DNA from: Salipaludibacillus agaradhaerens
GTDB lineage: Bacteria > Bacillota > Bacilli > Bacillales > Salisediminibacteriaceae
Length of the DNA: 64,000 nt
Reading direction: 5' to 3'
NCBI RefSeq assembly: GCF_002019735.1
Contig: NZ_KV917378.1
Location: forward strand, 801,869-865,868
The notes under the pieces were generated by a model, which worked only from the letters and a program-made list of their open reading frames with translations, was not told where the DNA came from and did not search any database. The position numbers were made by a program, and so were the translations under genes. Shown piece after piece: positions 26,822 to 36,143 of this stretch (positions within the stretch are counted from its first letter, which is position 1; every line of letters starts with the position of its first letter).

Positions 26822-27985
26822 TTACGAAGCACGGCCCGACAACGCATCTTTCGCACGCTTCATGAGCTGCCATATACTAGCTTCTTTTATATCTTCCTGG
26901 GCTACTAACGGTTGACTAAGAACCTCTTTGCCATCTTGGTGAAGAGTGATAATTCCTAATTGATCTCCTTTTTTCACCGGCGCTCTGACATGATCACTAA
27001 CTGTCACCTTTTCAGTCAAACCATCTAACGATTGTCCTTTTTTTATAAGTAATGAGACAGGAGTTGCAGGAACTAGGTTTACATGTCTCCTCGCTCCTTT
27101 ATCTATTTTTGCTTCAGCAAGTATATCTTCTGGTTGATACCGATTGTGTAATTCAAATTGGCTGTAAGCATAATCGAACATTTCAGTAATGTAACGATTA
27201 CGGTCTTTTGTAGCAGGTGCTCCCATGACGACTGAAATCATTCTCATCCCATCTTTATTTGCGCTGGCTGTGAGACAATACTTTGCTTCTTCTGTATAAC
27301 CAGTTTTTAAACCATCTACCCCTGGATAGAACTTTATGAGCTTATTCGTATTGACGAGCCAAAAAGGGTCTGAAGTATCTTCCCGCAAGTAATCTTCATA
27401 AATACTTGTAAACTCTGTTATCTTTTCATGTTGCAATAGTGCTTTTCCCATTATTGCAAGGTCATAAGCTGAGGAATAATGATTATCTGCTGGCAGGCCG
27501 TTTGAATTAGCGAATAAGGTGTTCGTTAACCCTAATTCTTTTGCTCTATCATTCATTAAACGAACGAATTCCTTTTCAGACCCTGCTAAATGCTCTGCCA
27601 TGGCAACAGATGCATCATTACCTGAGACAATTGCAATCCCCTTCATCATTTCCTTTACTGTCATTTCTTCTCCCGGTTCAAGAAAAATTTGCGAGCCTCC
27701 CATAGAAGCAGCTCGTTCACTTGTTCTCACTTTATCCTCCCAGTTAAGTCTCCCATCATCGATGGCTTCCATGATTAACAACATGGTCATAATTTTTGTC
27801 ATGCTCGCTGGAGGCAACCTTTCATGACTATTTTTATCAAATAATACGGTTCCAGTATCTCTTTCCATCAATATAGCTGAAGTCGCTTCTTCTGCGAACT
27901 CAAGAGTCGTTTCTTCTGCTGAAGTGAAACCAATATGAGTCAAAAAGAAAAGTACACTTAAACATCCTGTCACTAGTTTCTTCAC
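26822..27985 (-). CDS. dacF: D-alanyl-D-alanine carboxypeptidase DacF
   Basis: DacF is a forespore-expressed peptidase S11 carboxypeptidase acting on cortex or germ-cell-wall peptidoglycan. A signal peptide covers about residues 1-23. The SxxK box is ASMTKIM, the SGN box VSGNDAS and the KTG box LKTGYTEEA. A PBP5 C-terminal domain follows, ending in an amphipathic tail for membrane attachment. The start is GTG with TGGAGGG upstream. It lies directly before spoIIA, the conserved Bacillus order; in B. subtilis sigma F drives it. Confidence 0.94.
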   Translation of the reverse strand: MKKLVTGCLSVLFFLTHIGFTSAEETTLEFAEEATSAILMERDTGTVLFDKNSHERLPPASMTKIMTMLLIMEAIDDGRLNWEDKVRTSERAASMGGSQIFLEPGEEMTVKEMMKGIAIVSGNDASVAMAEHLAGSEKEFVRLMNDRAKELGLTNTLFANSNGLPADNHYSSAYDLAIMGKALLQHEKITEFTSIYEDYLREDTSDPFWLVNTNKLIKFYPGVDGLKTGYTEEAKYCLTASANKDGMRMISVVMGAPATKDRNRYITEMFDYAYSQFELHNRYQPEDILAEAKIDKGARRHVNLVPATPVSLLIKKGQSLDGLTEKVTVSDHVRAPVKKGDQLGIITLHQDGKEVLSQPLVAQEDIKEASIWQLMKRAKDALSGRAS

Positions 27986-28195
27986 ACGTATCCCTCCATT
28001 TTAATCATTATCACTCCCATCTATTTTTTCCATTTTTTTGTGATAGTATTCTTTCAAACGTAAAAGAAGCAAAGGTTTATACTTAAATCAAAACCTTCAA
28101 GCCGTTTTCAAATTTTTTTATTAGGAGAGGCACGTGAATAGATTTCATAAATCATGGTTGTGTCGTTATTTCAGACGGGATGATTCATTTCCATT

Positions 28196-28299
28196 ACAGA
28201 TGGACGCTTTCCGCGGGACTCGTCTTCAACTAATTGTTCAATCAGAATGGATTTTCAGACGTCGCATCTTCCCACATGGGTCGCCATCTTTCGTTCCAA
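28196..28299. repeat. dispersed repeat family B, copy 1
   Basis: This intergenic element begins CAGATGGACGCTTTCCGCGG, contains GTCTTCAAC and GGATTTTCAGAC, and ends GGGTCGCCATCTTTCG. A related copy is at 47.47 kb. A short frame of 72 codons crosses it, but its sequence follows the repeat and has no ribosome-binding site, so I do not call it a gene. The rest of the 27,986-28,448 gap holds nothing else I can name. Confidence 0.7.
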
Positions 28300-28448
28300 T
28301 TCTTCGTTTCTATGGCGAAGTTTTATTATTAATTTCCAATAATAGTTATTGAGCGTGACATCACATTCATGCACATAAGAATAATTCCACATCTGTCCAC
28401 AATCATATAATTCAACATCATTTTTAATAAAACTAGTCCTCTTTTTGT

Positions 28449-28488
28449 ATAAAAAAATGAGACGAGGAATACTACATCTCGTCTCATT
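28449..28488 (-). terminator. intrinsic terminator of the deoB-punA-pdp unit
   Basis: AATGAGACGAG (28456-28466) and CTCGTCTCATT (28478-28488) are perfect 11-bp arms, followed on the minus strand by seven T residues. It lies 52 bp beyond the pdp stop. Confidence 0.9.
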
Positions 28489-28539
28489 ACAAATGCCTTT
28501 AGAGGCTTTTATATCAAGCTTTCCCCTACAGCACTTTTA

Positions 28540-29841
28540 TCATGTCAGCACATCATAAATTAACTCAGGTGCCTCTACTTCTAAAGGGGTTATTTTATAA
28601 GATTTAAGAATTTTCGATTTAACTTCGGAAATATTTTCATTATTAGCATGAATCGTCACAAGGGGCTCTCCTATTGAAATTGTATCTCCAATTTTCTTTT
28701 TCAGTTCTAGTCCCACAGCTAAATCAATTTCAGATGATTTGGTAGCTCGTCCTGCACCTAAAAGCATAGCCGCAGTGCCAATTTGATCAGCAACAATACC
28801 TGAAACGAACCCTTCGCTTTCACTTAACACATCAATTTTATAGGAAGCTTGGGGAAGTTTTTCCGGATAGTCTACTACTGTAGCATCTCCTTCTTGAGCT
28901 GCAATAAATACTTTAAACTGCTCAATCGCTTTCCCTGAATCAATCGCTTCTTGTAGGATCTCCTTGGCCCTTTCTAACGACTCGGCCTTTCCCGCTAAGA
29001 CAGCCATATGACTACCTAGAGTTAAACATAAGTCTGTTAGATCTTCAGGGCCTTCTCCCTTTAAAGTATCGATGGCTTCTTTAACTTCAAGGGCATTTCC
29101 TACCATAAAACCTAATGGTTGACTCATATCTGAAATAATTGCAGAGGTTTGTCTGCCAAGGTTATTTCCGATAGTCACCATTGCTTCTGCTAGTTTTTTC
29201 GCCTGAGACAATTCTTTCATAAAGGCACCTGCACCCGTTTTAACATCTAGTACGATTCTATCTGCTCCAGAAGCAATTTTTTTACTCATGATAGAACTTG
29301 CAATAAGGGGAATAGAATTAACGGTTGCAGTCACATCACGTAGCCCATACAACTTTTTATCAGCAGGCGTTAAGTTTTGCGTTTGACCGATAACCGCGGC
29401 CTTATTTTTATTAACAAGTTCAATGAACGTGTCATTTGAAATTTCCACATTAAATCCTTTTATTGCTTCTAGCTTATCAATTGTTCCGCCCGTATGCCCT
29501 AGTCCACGTCCACTCATCTTAGCTACTGGCACACCGATACTTGCTACTAGCGGCGCAAGGACAAGTGTCGTGGTATCTCCCACTCCTCCTGTAGAATGCT
29601 TATCAACTTTGATCCCTTCAATAGCAGACAAATCTATTGTGTCACCAGAATGAACCATAGCTTCGGTTAACCATGCTTTTTCTTCTTCTGACATATCTTG
29701 AAAAAAAACAGCCATTGCCCATGCACTCATTTGATAGTCAGGAATCGATTCATCTGTATATCCCTTGATGATGAACCTTATTTCTTCCTTAGTATGAGAT
29801 TGTCCGTTCCGTTTCTTTTCTATTAAATCAACCATTCTCAT
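28540..29841 (-). CDS. pdp: pyrimidine-nucleoside phosphorylase
   Basis: Pdp phosphorolyses thymidine, uridine and deoxyuridine to base and (deoxy)ribose-1-phosphate. The 433-residue protein has the glycosyltransferase family 3 motifs [10 protein letters not shown] (phosphate binding) and [16 protein letters not shown]. It is last in deoB-punA-pdp, with 96 bp after punA. The products feed into DeoB phosphopentomutase. Confidence 0.96.
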   Translation of the reverse strand: MRMVDLIEKKRNGQSHTKEEIRFIIKGYTDESIPDYQMSAWAMAVFFQDMSEEEKAWLTEAMVHSGDTIDLSAIEGIKVDKHSTGGVGDTTTLVLAPLVASIGVPVAKMSGRGLGHTGGTIDKLEAIKGFNVEISNDTFIELVNKNKAAVIGQTQNLTPADKKLYGLRDVTATVNSIPLIASSIMSKKIASGADRIVLDVKTGAGAFMKELSQAKKLAEAMVTIGNNLGRQTSAIISDMSQPLGFMVGNALEVKEAIDTLKGEGPEDLTDLCLTLGSHMAVLAGKAESLERAKEILQEAIDSGKAIEQFKVFIAAQEGDATVVDYPEKLPQASYKIDVLSESEGFVSGIVADQIGTAAMLLGAGRATKSSEIDLAVGLELKKKIGDTISIGEPLVTIHANNENISEVKSKILKSYKITPLEVEAPELIYDVLT

Positions 29842-29937
29842 GCTTTAATCCCCCTTTGTTTCTTTAATTCACTTATCCATTATAGAAAACTTAACCTTGT
29901 CATTAATAAATAATTGGGGTGTCCCGATTTTATGACT

Positions 29938-30768
29938 TTATAGTCTTTTAATAGTTGCTTTTACGAAGTTAAGAAAGTTTACTTTGACTCGTTCCGTCGT
30001 TTCCATAACTTCATCGTGAGTTAACGGCTGGTCAAGAATACCAGCTGCCATATTAGAAATACAAGAAATCCCTAAAACGGACATATTACTATGTCTTGCC
30101 ACAATAACTTCTGGTACTGTAGACATCCCTACTGCATCTCCTCCAAGAGTACGTAACATCCTAACCTCTGCGGGGGTTTCGTAAGCAGGACCTGTATTAC
30201 CAACATAGACCCCCTTATGAACATCTATGCTTAAAGATTCTGCCACATTTTCAGCCAATTCTACTAATTTAGGGGTGTATGCTTGAGACATATCTGGAAA
30301 TCTTACACCTACTTCTTCTTCATTCGGCCCTATGAGAGGGTTCGTACCAAACATATTAATATGATCTTTAATTATCATCAAGTCACCCGGCTGATAAGAT
30401 TCATTAATGCCTCCCGCAGCATTCGTTACGATTAAATTGTCCACTCCCATCGCTTTCATGACACGAACAGGGAGCGTTACTAATGCCATCGTATAACCTT
30501 CATAATAATGGAACCTTCCTTGCATGGCAGCTACAATCTTACCTTCAAGCTCACCTATGACAAATTGTCCTTTATGCCCCGTTACGGTTGACTGTGGAAA
30601 GCCTGGGATATCCTTATAAGGAATCGTAACTGGATCTTTAATATCATCTGCTAGAACACCGAGACCTGATCCAAGAATAAGACCTATAGTTGGCTTAACA
30701 GTTAACTTACTTTCAATATATTCTTTTGCTTCTTTGATTGTATTTGCTGTTAGATTCACTTTTTTCAT
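29938..30768 (-). CDS. punA: purine nucleoside phosphorylase, PNP/MTAP type
   Basis: This trimeric-type phosphorylase cleaves guanosine and inosine nucleosides. The 276-residue protein has LGSGLGVLAD, the TVTGHKGQF phosphate-binding motif and LIVTNAAGGIN. The B. subtilis gene is also called pupG. It follows deoB by 3 bp and so is co-transcribed. Confidence 0.95.
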   Translation of the reverse strand: MKKVNLTANTIKEAKEYIESKLTVKPTIGLILGSGLGVLADDIKDPVTIPYKDIPGFPQSTVTGHKGQFVIGELEGKIVAAMQGRFHYYEGYTMALVTLPVRVMKAMGVDNLIVTNAAGGINESYQPGDLMIIKDHINMFGTNPLIGPNEEEVGVRFPDMSQAYTPKLVELAENVAESLSIDVHKGVYVGNTGPAYETPAEVRMLRTLGGDAVGMSTVPEVIVARHSNMSVLGISCISNMAAGILDQPLTHDEVMETTERVKVNFLNFVKATIKRL

Positions 30769-30771
30769 CTC

Positions 30772-31956
30772 CTATTCAAGCTCATTTAGAAAACTCGTGC
30801 CAATTTCAGGCGCTTTCACCTTAAAATTCTCTGCAATACTCGCGCCAATGTCAGCGAATGTTGTTCTAGTACCTAACGATTTACCGCCATTCAAGTTAGT
30901 ATTGTATACAAGTAATGGCACATATTCTCGAGTGTGATCCGTCCCGTGATGAACAGGATCATTTCCATGATCAGCTGTAATAATTAATAAGTCATCATCA
31001 CGTAAATTGTCTATTATTTCTGGCAAACGTGCGTCGTATTCCTCCAAAGCATGACCATAACCGAGTGGATCTCTCCGGTGGCCGAATTTAGCATCAAAGT
31101 CAACGAGATTAAGAAAACTCAACCCTGTGAAATCCATTGCCACTGTTTCGTTAAGTTTATCCATCCCATCCATATTAGACGTGGTTCGTAACGCTTTCGT
31201 AATCCCTTCTCCATCATAAATATCCGAGATTTTCCCTATGGCTAATGAATCCAATCCGTTATCTTTCAATTCATTCATGACTGTGCGCCCAAATGGCTTT
31301 AAAGCATAATCATGTCTATTTGGCGTCCTCTCCCAATTGCCGGGAGTACCAATAAATGGTCTAGCAATAACACGCCCTACCATATACTTTTCATCTAGAG
31401 TAAGTTGTCTTGCCATTTTACAAATGTCCCATAACTCTTCAGCTGGTATTACCTCTTCGTGGGCAGCAATTTGTAAAACAGAATCAGCAGATGTGTAAAT
31501 AATTAAATCACCTGATTTTAAATGCGCTTCACCAAGTTCATCAAGAATTTCAGTACCTGATGCAGGTTTATTACCAATTACTTTTCTCCCTGTTTTTAAT
31601 TCGATTTCTTTAATAAGCTCTTCAGGAAAGCCGTCTGGAAAAGTTCGAAAAGGCTTGTCAATATGAAGGCCCATTATTTCCCAATGCCCTGTCATCGTAT
31701 CTTTACCTACAGATGCTTCTGCCATCTTTCCATAAAAAGCTTTCGGAGCGGTAGGTTTGGAACCGCCTTTATAAGGTTTAATATGAGATAACCCTAGTTG
31801 ATCCATGTGTGGCATACTAAGCCCTTTCATATAGTCTGCTATATGCCCAAGTGTATCAGCACCTTCATCGTTAAATGCCTTTGCATCTGGTGCTTCTCCT
31901 ATTCCTACAGAATCCATGACAATTAAAAAAATGCGTTTAAATTGATAATTACTCAT
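30772..31956 (-). CDS. deoB: phosphopentomutase
   Basis: DeoB (Drm) converts (deoxy)ribose-1-phosphate to the 5-phosphate. The 394-residue protein belongs to the alkaline phosphatase superfamily, with metal-binding [12 protein letters not shown] at the start and [18 protein letters not shown] near the C-terminus. It is the first gene of the nucleoside catabolism operon. A perfect palindrome lies 68 bp upstream. Confidence 0.96.
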   Translation of the reverse strand: MSNYQFKRIFLIVMDSVGIGEAPDAKAFNDEGADTLGHIADYMKGLSMPHMDQLGLSHIKPYKGGSKPTAPKAFYGKMAEASVGKDTMTGHWEIMGLHIDKPFRTFPDGFPEELIKEIELKTGRKVIGNKPASGTEILDELGEAHLKSGDLIIYTSADSVLQIAAHEEVIPAEELWDICKMARQLTLDEKYMVGRVIARPFIGTPGNWERTPNRHDYALKPFGRTVMNELKDNGLDSLAIGKISDIYDGEGITKALRTTSNMDGMDKLNETVAMDFTGLSFLNLVDFDAKFGHRRDPLGYGHALEEYDARLPEIIDNLRDDDLLIITADHGNDPVHHGTDHTREYVPLLVYNTNLNGGKSLGTRTTFADIGASIAENFKVKAPEIGTSFLNELE

Positions 31957-32023
31957 TATTTTCCTCCTTAAGCATCACGTGTCTCTTTTACTATACCCGC
32001 TAATTCTAACTGTATCATATAAT

Positions 32024-32043
32024 GATGTCTGAGGTCAGACATC
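32024..32043. promoter_or_regulatory. perfect palindrome upstream of deoB, candidate operator
   Basis: GATGTCTGA and TCAGACATC are 9-bp perfect arms around GG. It lies in the 108-bp gap between xerD and deoB. There is no T-run after it. The half-site spacing suits a dimeric repressor. It could also be a weak xerD terminator. The regulator is unknown. Confidence 0.55.
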
Positions 32044-32064
32044 TTAAAATAGATCACTATCCCA

Positions 32065-32967
32065 TCAGGCTCGCGGATGGTATTTAGTGTAAACCTCTTT
32101 CATTCTCACTTTTGTTACATGTGTATAAATTTGTGTTGTTGATATGTCAGCATGTCCAAGCATTTCTTGAACCGCTCTTAAATCTGCGCCATTTTCTAAT
32201 AAGTGTGTCGCGAAAGAGTGCCTTAACGTATGAGGCGTCAATTCTTTGTTAATTTGTTTTTTTAAAGCTAGTTGTTTTAGCATTTTCCAAAAGCCTTGTC
32301 GGCTTATAGGTCTCCCGTGGTGATTAACAAATAATAAGTCATGGTCTTGCCTTTTCACAAGTTTGGGGCGACTTTCTTGTAAGTATGTATCAAGAGCACG
32401 AGCTGCCATTTGTCCTAACGGAATAATACGTTCCTTACTTCCTTTTCCTATACATCTAATAAAACCCATTTGCAAGTGGATATCTGATAATTTTAAATGA
32501 CACAACTCACTTACTCTTAAACCACTGGCGTAAAGGACTTCTAGCATTGCTTTATTCCTCAAACCAAGGGCTGTATGCGTATCCGGCGCTTCTAGCAAAG
32601 CTTCAACTTCTGTGGTGGAAAGAATTTTAGGTAACTTCTTATCAGGGCGTGGCATTTCTACATGAAGTGTTGGGTCGTGCGTTGTATATTTTTCTCTAAT
32701 TAAAAACTGGTGGAATGAACGAATAGATGACAGCATTCTTGAAATAGAACTTCCCGCTTTTCCACTGTCGTTTAAGTATTGTAAAAAATGTAGAATGTCT
32801 GACTTTTTAATTGTTTCAAGTTCTACAAGTTTTTTTGTCTTTATCAAAAAAGAAGTATAAGCTTTTAAGTCTCTTTCATACGCTTTTATAGAATTTTGTG
32901 CAAGACCCTTTTCTACAATTAAATAATGAATAAACGCTTTCAATTCAGTTTCCAACCATCTGTTCAC
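32065..32967 (-). CDS. xerD: tyrosine recombinase XerD
   Basis: XerD acts with XerC at dif to resolve chromosome dimers. The 300-residue protein has an N-terminal core-binding domain and a catalytic domain with the Arg of ASGLRVSEL, the HTLRHSFATHLLE box, the LGHADISTTQ histidine and the nucleophile Tyr in QIYTHV. The start is GTG, very close to its GGAAGG site; a TTG four codons later (32955) would give 296 residues. Chromosomal position before fur and yqzK supports XerD over an integrase. Confidence 0.94.
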   Translation of the reverse strand: MNRWLETELKAFIHYLIVEKGLAQNSIKAYERDLKAYTSFLIKTKKLVELETIKKSDILHFLQYLNDSGKAGSSISRMLSSIRSFHQFLIREKYTTHDPTLHVEMPRPDKKLPKILSTTEVEALLEAPDTHTALGLRNKAMLEVLYASGLRVSELCHLKLSDIHLQMGFIRCIGKGSKERIIPLGQMAARALDTYLQESRPKLVKRQDHDLLFVNHHGRPISRQGFWKMLKQLALKKQINKELTPHTLRHSFATHLLENGADLRAVQEMLGHADISTTQIYTHVTKVRMKEVYTKYHPRA

Positions 32968-32986
32968 CCTTCCTCAACAAGTCTTA

Positions 32987-33223
32987 CTACTCACCAGTCA
33001 TAAAAAAAAGGCGTAACCGATCAGCAATTGAGAAGTCTCCTTCTACATTGTCTTCTATAGATGAATTAAACACTTTAACTGCCCGTCCCTGCGGTTCTTC
33101 ATAACGATGATAGTCTCTATATTCTTCACCTACCCATAGAATACCATAATAAAACAGTACCGTGCACCCTATGAATAAGAAAAAGATCCATAATGTCTGT
33201 AAAGCTTGTTTAAATTTTGTCAT
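32987..33223 (-). CDS. yqzK: small membrane protein YqzK (DUF4227)
   Basis: The 78-residue protein has one membrane helix (about 8-30, WIFFLFIGCTVLFYYG), followed by a short charged tail. The function is unknown. It lies between fur and xerD, as in B. subtilis. Two adjacent ATGs are possible; the second, at 33223, is better spaced from GAGGGAG. Confidence 0.85.
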   Translation of the reverse strand: MTKFKQALQTLWIFFLFIGCTVLFYYGILWVGEEYRDYHRYEEPQGRAVKVFNSSIEDNVEGDFSIADRLRLFFMTGE

Positions 33224-33516
33224 CATTCTCCCTCATTTAATTAAACTCTGTTAAACTGGCTTCTTGTGATAATTAAAGTATATGCCGATGATGAGATGGG
33301 ATATACATGCTTCTTATGAAAATATAGTTTAATTAGGCGAGGTTTTCGTATGTTAATAGTTGTTTTTGGATGTGACGGAGTCTAGCAGCAGTTCAACAAC
33401 ATGAAAAAGCACCTAATTATGACTAGATTACGGTTCAGATGGTGATGACTACCAAAATCCTTCTAAAAGCATACCTCATTATTTTTATTTCCAACCAATT
33501 TAACTTTAAGCGTTTA
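33224..33516. other. gene-free stretch between yqzK and the fur terminator
   Basis: I see no open frame with a ribosome-binding site and no clear RNA structure here. It presumably contains the promoter for yqzK-xerD on the minus strand. Confidence 0.5.
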
Positions 33517-33552
33517 ATCAAAAAGCCTGAAAAAGCAGCTGCTTCTTCAGGC
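33517..33552 (-). terminator. intrinsic terminator of fur
   Basis: On the minus strand AGCCTGAA-AAGCAG and CTGCTT-TTCAGGCT pair through a nearly continuous stem with one mismatch, followed by TTTTTGATT. It lies 27 bp after the fur stop. Confidence 0.88.
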
Positions 33553-33578
33553 TATGACAAGCTATTAGGTGGTGATCT

Positions 33579-34016
33579 CTAATCCTTACATCGATGGCAA
33601 ATACCATGAAATGTGAGTCGATGATCTTTAATGGCAAAATTCCACCGATCCTCTACCACTTTTTCCACATCTTCTAATAAATCTTCTTGGATCTCATCAA
33701 CAGATCCGCATTCAATACATACTAAATGATGATGAAAATGGGTGGCTCCCTCTTGGCGAAGGTCATATCTGGATACACCATCACCAAAATTAATTTTATC
33801 AACAACCTTTAATTCTGTAAGTAATTCCAGTGTCCTATAAACAGTAGCCAAACCAATTTCAGGATATTTTTCTTTTACTAACATATAGACGTCTTCTGCA
33901 CTAAGGTGATCATCTTCGTGTTCTAAAAGCACGCGTACAGTAGCTTCTCGTTGAGGTGTCAATTTATAACTTTGAGAATGTAATTGTTTTTTTATCCGCT
34001 CTATTCGTTGTTCCAT
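33579..34016 (-). CDS. fur: ferric uptake regulator Fur
   Basis: Fur is the iron-dependent repressor of uptake genes. The 145-residue protein has the winged helix (LTPQREATVRVLLEHEDDHLSAEDVY), the metal-binding HFHHHLVC segment and two CxxC pairs (CIEC and CHRC) for structural zinc. Position after xerD-yqzK supports Fur rather than PerR or Zur. A good sigma A promoter and two 7-1-7 boxes lie upstream. Confidence 0.94.
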   Translation of the reverse strand: MEQRIERIKKQLHSQSYKLTPQREATVRVLLEHEDDHLSAEDVYMLVKEKYPEIGLATVYRTLELLTELKVVDKINFGDGVSRYDLRQEGATHFHHHLVCIECGSVDEIQEDLLEDVEKVVEDRWNFAIKDHRLTFHGICHRCKD

Positions 34017-34121
34017 TTTTTTCCCCCTACTACATTATCCGTTGCCCTCTGCCTTCTATAAAAAAGGAAGTAACATCTTTCCACACTTCCTTAGTTTATC
34101 CTCAGGGTGATCTTTCATTAT

Positions 34122-34151
34122 ATTATACTCTGGGAGAAAATAAGGTGTCAA
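34122..34151 (-). promoter_or_regulatory. sigma A promoter of fur
   Basis: On the minus strand TTGACA (34151-34146) and TATAAT (34127-34122) are perfect consensus hexamers with an 18-base spacer, about 105 bp before the fur ATG. Confidence 0.85.
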
Positions 34152-34159
34152 ATGAGAAA

Positions 34160-34197
34160 TGAGAATCGTTATAAAAATCATTTTAAAATTATTATCA
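34160..34197. promoter_or_regulatory. two Fur/PerR-type 7-1-7 boxes upstream of fur
   Basis: TGAGAATCGTTATAA (34160-34174) and TTAAAATTATTATCA (34183-34197) each match 12 of 14 positions of the Fur box TGATAAT-N-ATTATCA. The second also matches 12 of 14 of the PerR box. Both lie upstream of the -35 of the fur promoter. In B. subtilis fur is repressed by PerR. Confidence 0.55.
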
Positions 34198-34214
34198 TTT
34201 AATTTACAATATCA

Positions 34215-34856
34215 TTAGATAACCACTTCAATTATCAATGACATAATGCGAGGAGAAATAAAGGCTTCATAGCTTGCTACAAGAAGAAGGATTAAGCCAA
34301 TACATAAAATAAAAAAGCTGTAATGGACAAAATGAGTGATAACAGGCTCTCTTCCCTTTTTGACGATTTGCCTCCATAACCTCACTGTAAATGCCGTTGC
34401 CATCGTAGCTACAGTTATAAAAACAGGAATCAGGACAACATTTTGCGGCAAGACGGACGTGAACGCAAATAGAAAACCATTAACCCCCATTTGATCAACT
34501 AGTATTCCAACAGTAAAACCAACCATCACGCCTTTTACAAATAGAAGAATATAAATGATCGGTAATCCAATAACCGAGAGGCCTAAAAACCAAATAAAAC
34601 CTAGCATTTTACTATAATATGCAAAACTTTGTACAAATACCTCTTTTGAGCTTGCAAACTCCCCCTTACTTGCTTCGTTAAAAAAGAGTGTTAAGTATGC
34701 ATATAGATCATTCTTTTGTGTAAACCCCATACTGTTAACAATAATAGCACCAAAAATAACGCCCATAATAAGTAATACTGTTGTGAAAATATATGTAGCT
34801 CGATTGGCCTCTAAATGATGAGTTAATATATTTCTTCTGAAAGATAGTTTAGGCAT
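34215..34856 (-). CDS. spoIIM: stage II sporulation protein M
   Basis: SpoIIM is the scaffold of the SpoIIDMP peptidoglycan-degrading complex that drives engulfment. The 213-residue protein has five hydrophobic segments (near 25-45, 85-110, 112-130, 140-160 and 180-205) and the DUF95/SpoIIM motif TSVLPQNVVLIP. It lies between endoQ/nudF and fur, as in other Bacillus genomes. Confidence 0.94.
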   Translation of the reverse strand: MPKLSFRRNILTHHLEANRATYIFTTVLLIMGVIFGAIIVNSMGFTQKNDLYAYLTLFFNEASKGEFASSKEVFVQSFAYYSKMLGFIWFLGLSVIGLPIIYILLFVKGVMVGFTVGILVDQMGVNGFLFAFTSVLPQNVVLIPVFITVATMATAFTVRLWRQIVKKGREPVITHFVHYSFFILCIGLILLLVASYEAFISPRIMSLIIEVVI

Positions 34857-34934
34857 GATTAAAACCTCATTTCTGACATGATTAGCTTTCTATCAGAGTC
34901 TATGAAATGAGGTGTAAAACTATGATTGTTATTT

Positions 34935-36143
34935 TTAAAACGTTATTTTGCCGTATATCCCGCCTCCACCCGAGGTGATCTTTACTGTCTGCTGTCGGAT
35001 ACTGGTGAGGTTTTCTAGTTGTTTTTCATTAAGATAGTGAGCTAAATCTTCAAGTGGGGCTTCATGGATAATGACCATTTCAGACTGGAAGCGAGTGATT
35101 AGCTTGTCGATCGTCTTGGGACCAATACCTGGAATAAATTCTAAAGGCACATGTGGTCGATATGGTGGCCGTTGCCCTTTCATTTTACAAGCATTAAGCT
35201 GCCCCTTCTGTGCTTCAGCAAGCTGAATAATTCGGTCATAAACGCCTCGAATAACCCTATTATTAGGATGATCAGGGCATATTTCGTTCTTTAATGACTT
35301 AAAGCAAACCCCACATACTGATTGATAATATTTCCCTAATTGTGGATACAAACCACAATTGGCTATAACTTTTCTATCTGATTTCTCTTTCAAAGCCTTC
35401 TCTATTTCCGAAAATGTCGGAGCCTTCGCCTGAATAATTTGATGTTCTCGCCCGATTTTTGGAATTGAATGCGCGTCCGAGCTCGTAATAAAAGGAAAAG
35501 AAGCTAATTCAGGCAATAAGTCAGCCATTGAGGTATCTGAGCTTAGGCCTAATTCAACAGCATCAACAAGCGATAAGTCAAACACTTCCTCCATAAACGT
35601 GTTTACACCTTTACCATATACACTTTTAAATGGAGTAAAAATATGTGCAGGAATAAACCAGCCCCCTGCCTCTTTGACTCGCTTTTGGAGTGTTTGAGCC
35701 TCTACATAAATACGTTGTGTGCTTAGTGAGAGATTTTTAATCGCCTTTCCGCACCAATCCGAAAACTCTTTCATATCTGCTAACGTAGGCAGATAACAGA
35801 GGACATGAATAGGCCCTTGTGACTTCTCATCAACTATTTCCAATTCCGCCCCTAAAATTAAAGTCGTTTCTCCACGATAAGACAGTCCTCCCCCACTTAA
35901 CTCAGTAAAATCTCCTTTGGACAGCCCCAGCTCGAGTTCATCTAGTACAGTTGGCGATAGACAGTCTATCACCCCAACTATGCCAAGACCCTTTCGCTGC
36001 GAGGCTTCTACCATAATATTATCTACTGTTAGCTCATTTGAAGCTGTTATTTTAACATACTTCCCTTCCATATCTTTACCGATATGAATATGTAAATCCA
36101 TGTAATAGTGCGAATAGGGTTCGGTTAATTCATGTTTAGACAT
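34935..36143 (-). CDS. EndoQ-type endonuclease (YqxK family)
   Basis: EndoQ nicks DNA 5' of deaminated bases and abasic sites; bacterial members have been characterised. The 402-residue protein has an N-terminal PHP metal domain (DLHIHIG, GAELEI, SSDAHS), a cysteine-rich zinc site (CGVC...CPDH) and a helix-hairpin-helix motif (IPGIGPKTIDKLI). The order matches EndoQ architecture. It overlaps nudF by 8 bp, suggesting a coupled DNA-repair and nucleotide-sanitising pair. Confidence 0.88.
   Translation of the reverse strand: MSKHELTEPYSHYYMDLHIHIGKDMEGKYVKITASNELTVDNIMVEASQRKGLGIVGVIDCLSPTVLDELELGLSKGDFTELSGGGLSYRGETTLILGAELEIVDEKSQGPIHVLCYLPTLADMKEFSDWCGKAIKNLSLSTQRIYVEAQTLQKRVKEAGGWFIPAHIFTPFKSVYGKGVNTFMEEVFDLSLVDAVELGLSSDTSMADLLPELASFPFITSSDAHSIPKIGREHQIIQAKAPTFSEIEKALKEKSDRKVIANCGLYPQLGKYYQSVCGVCFKSLKNEICPDHPNNRVIRGVYDRIIQLAEAQKGQLNACKMKGQRPPYRPHVPLEFIPGIGPKTIDKLITRFQSEMVIIHEAPLEDLAHYLNEKQLENLTSIRQQTVKITSGGGGIYGKITF

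Noticed and set aside
28134-28352. 72-codon plus-strand frame with ATG-like start
   Set aside because: It follows repeat family B, its composition is odd (many Arg, Phe, Ser) and the same repeat elsewhere is not open in this frame.
33956-34162. 68-codon plus-strand frame over the fur promoter
   Set aside because: It is antisense to the fur start and covers the -10 and -35 elements; it has no homology that I recognise.
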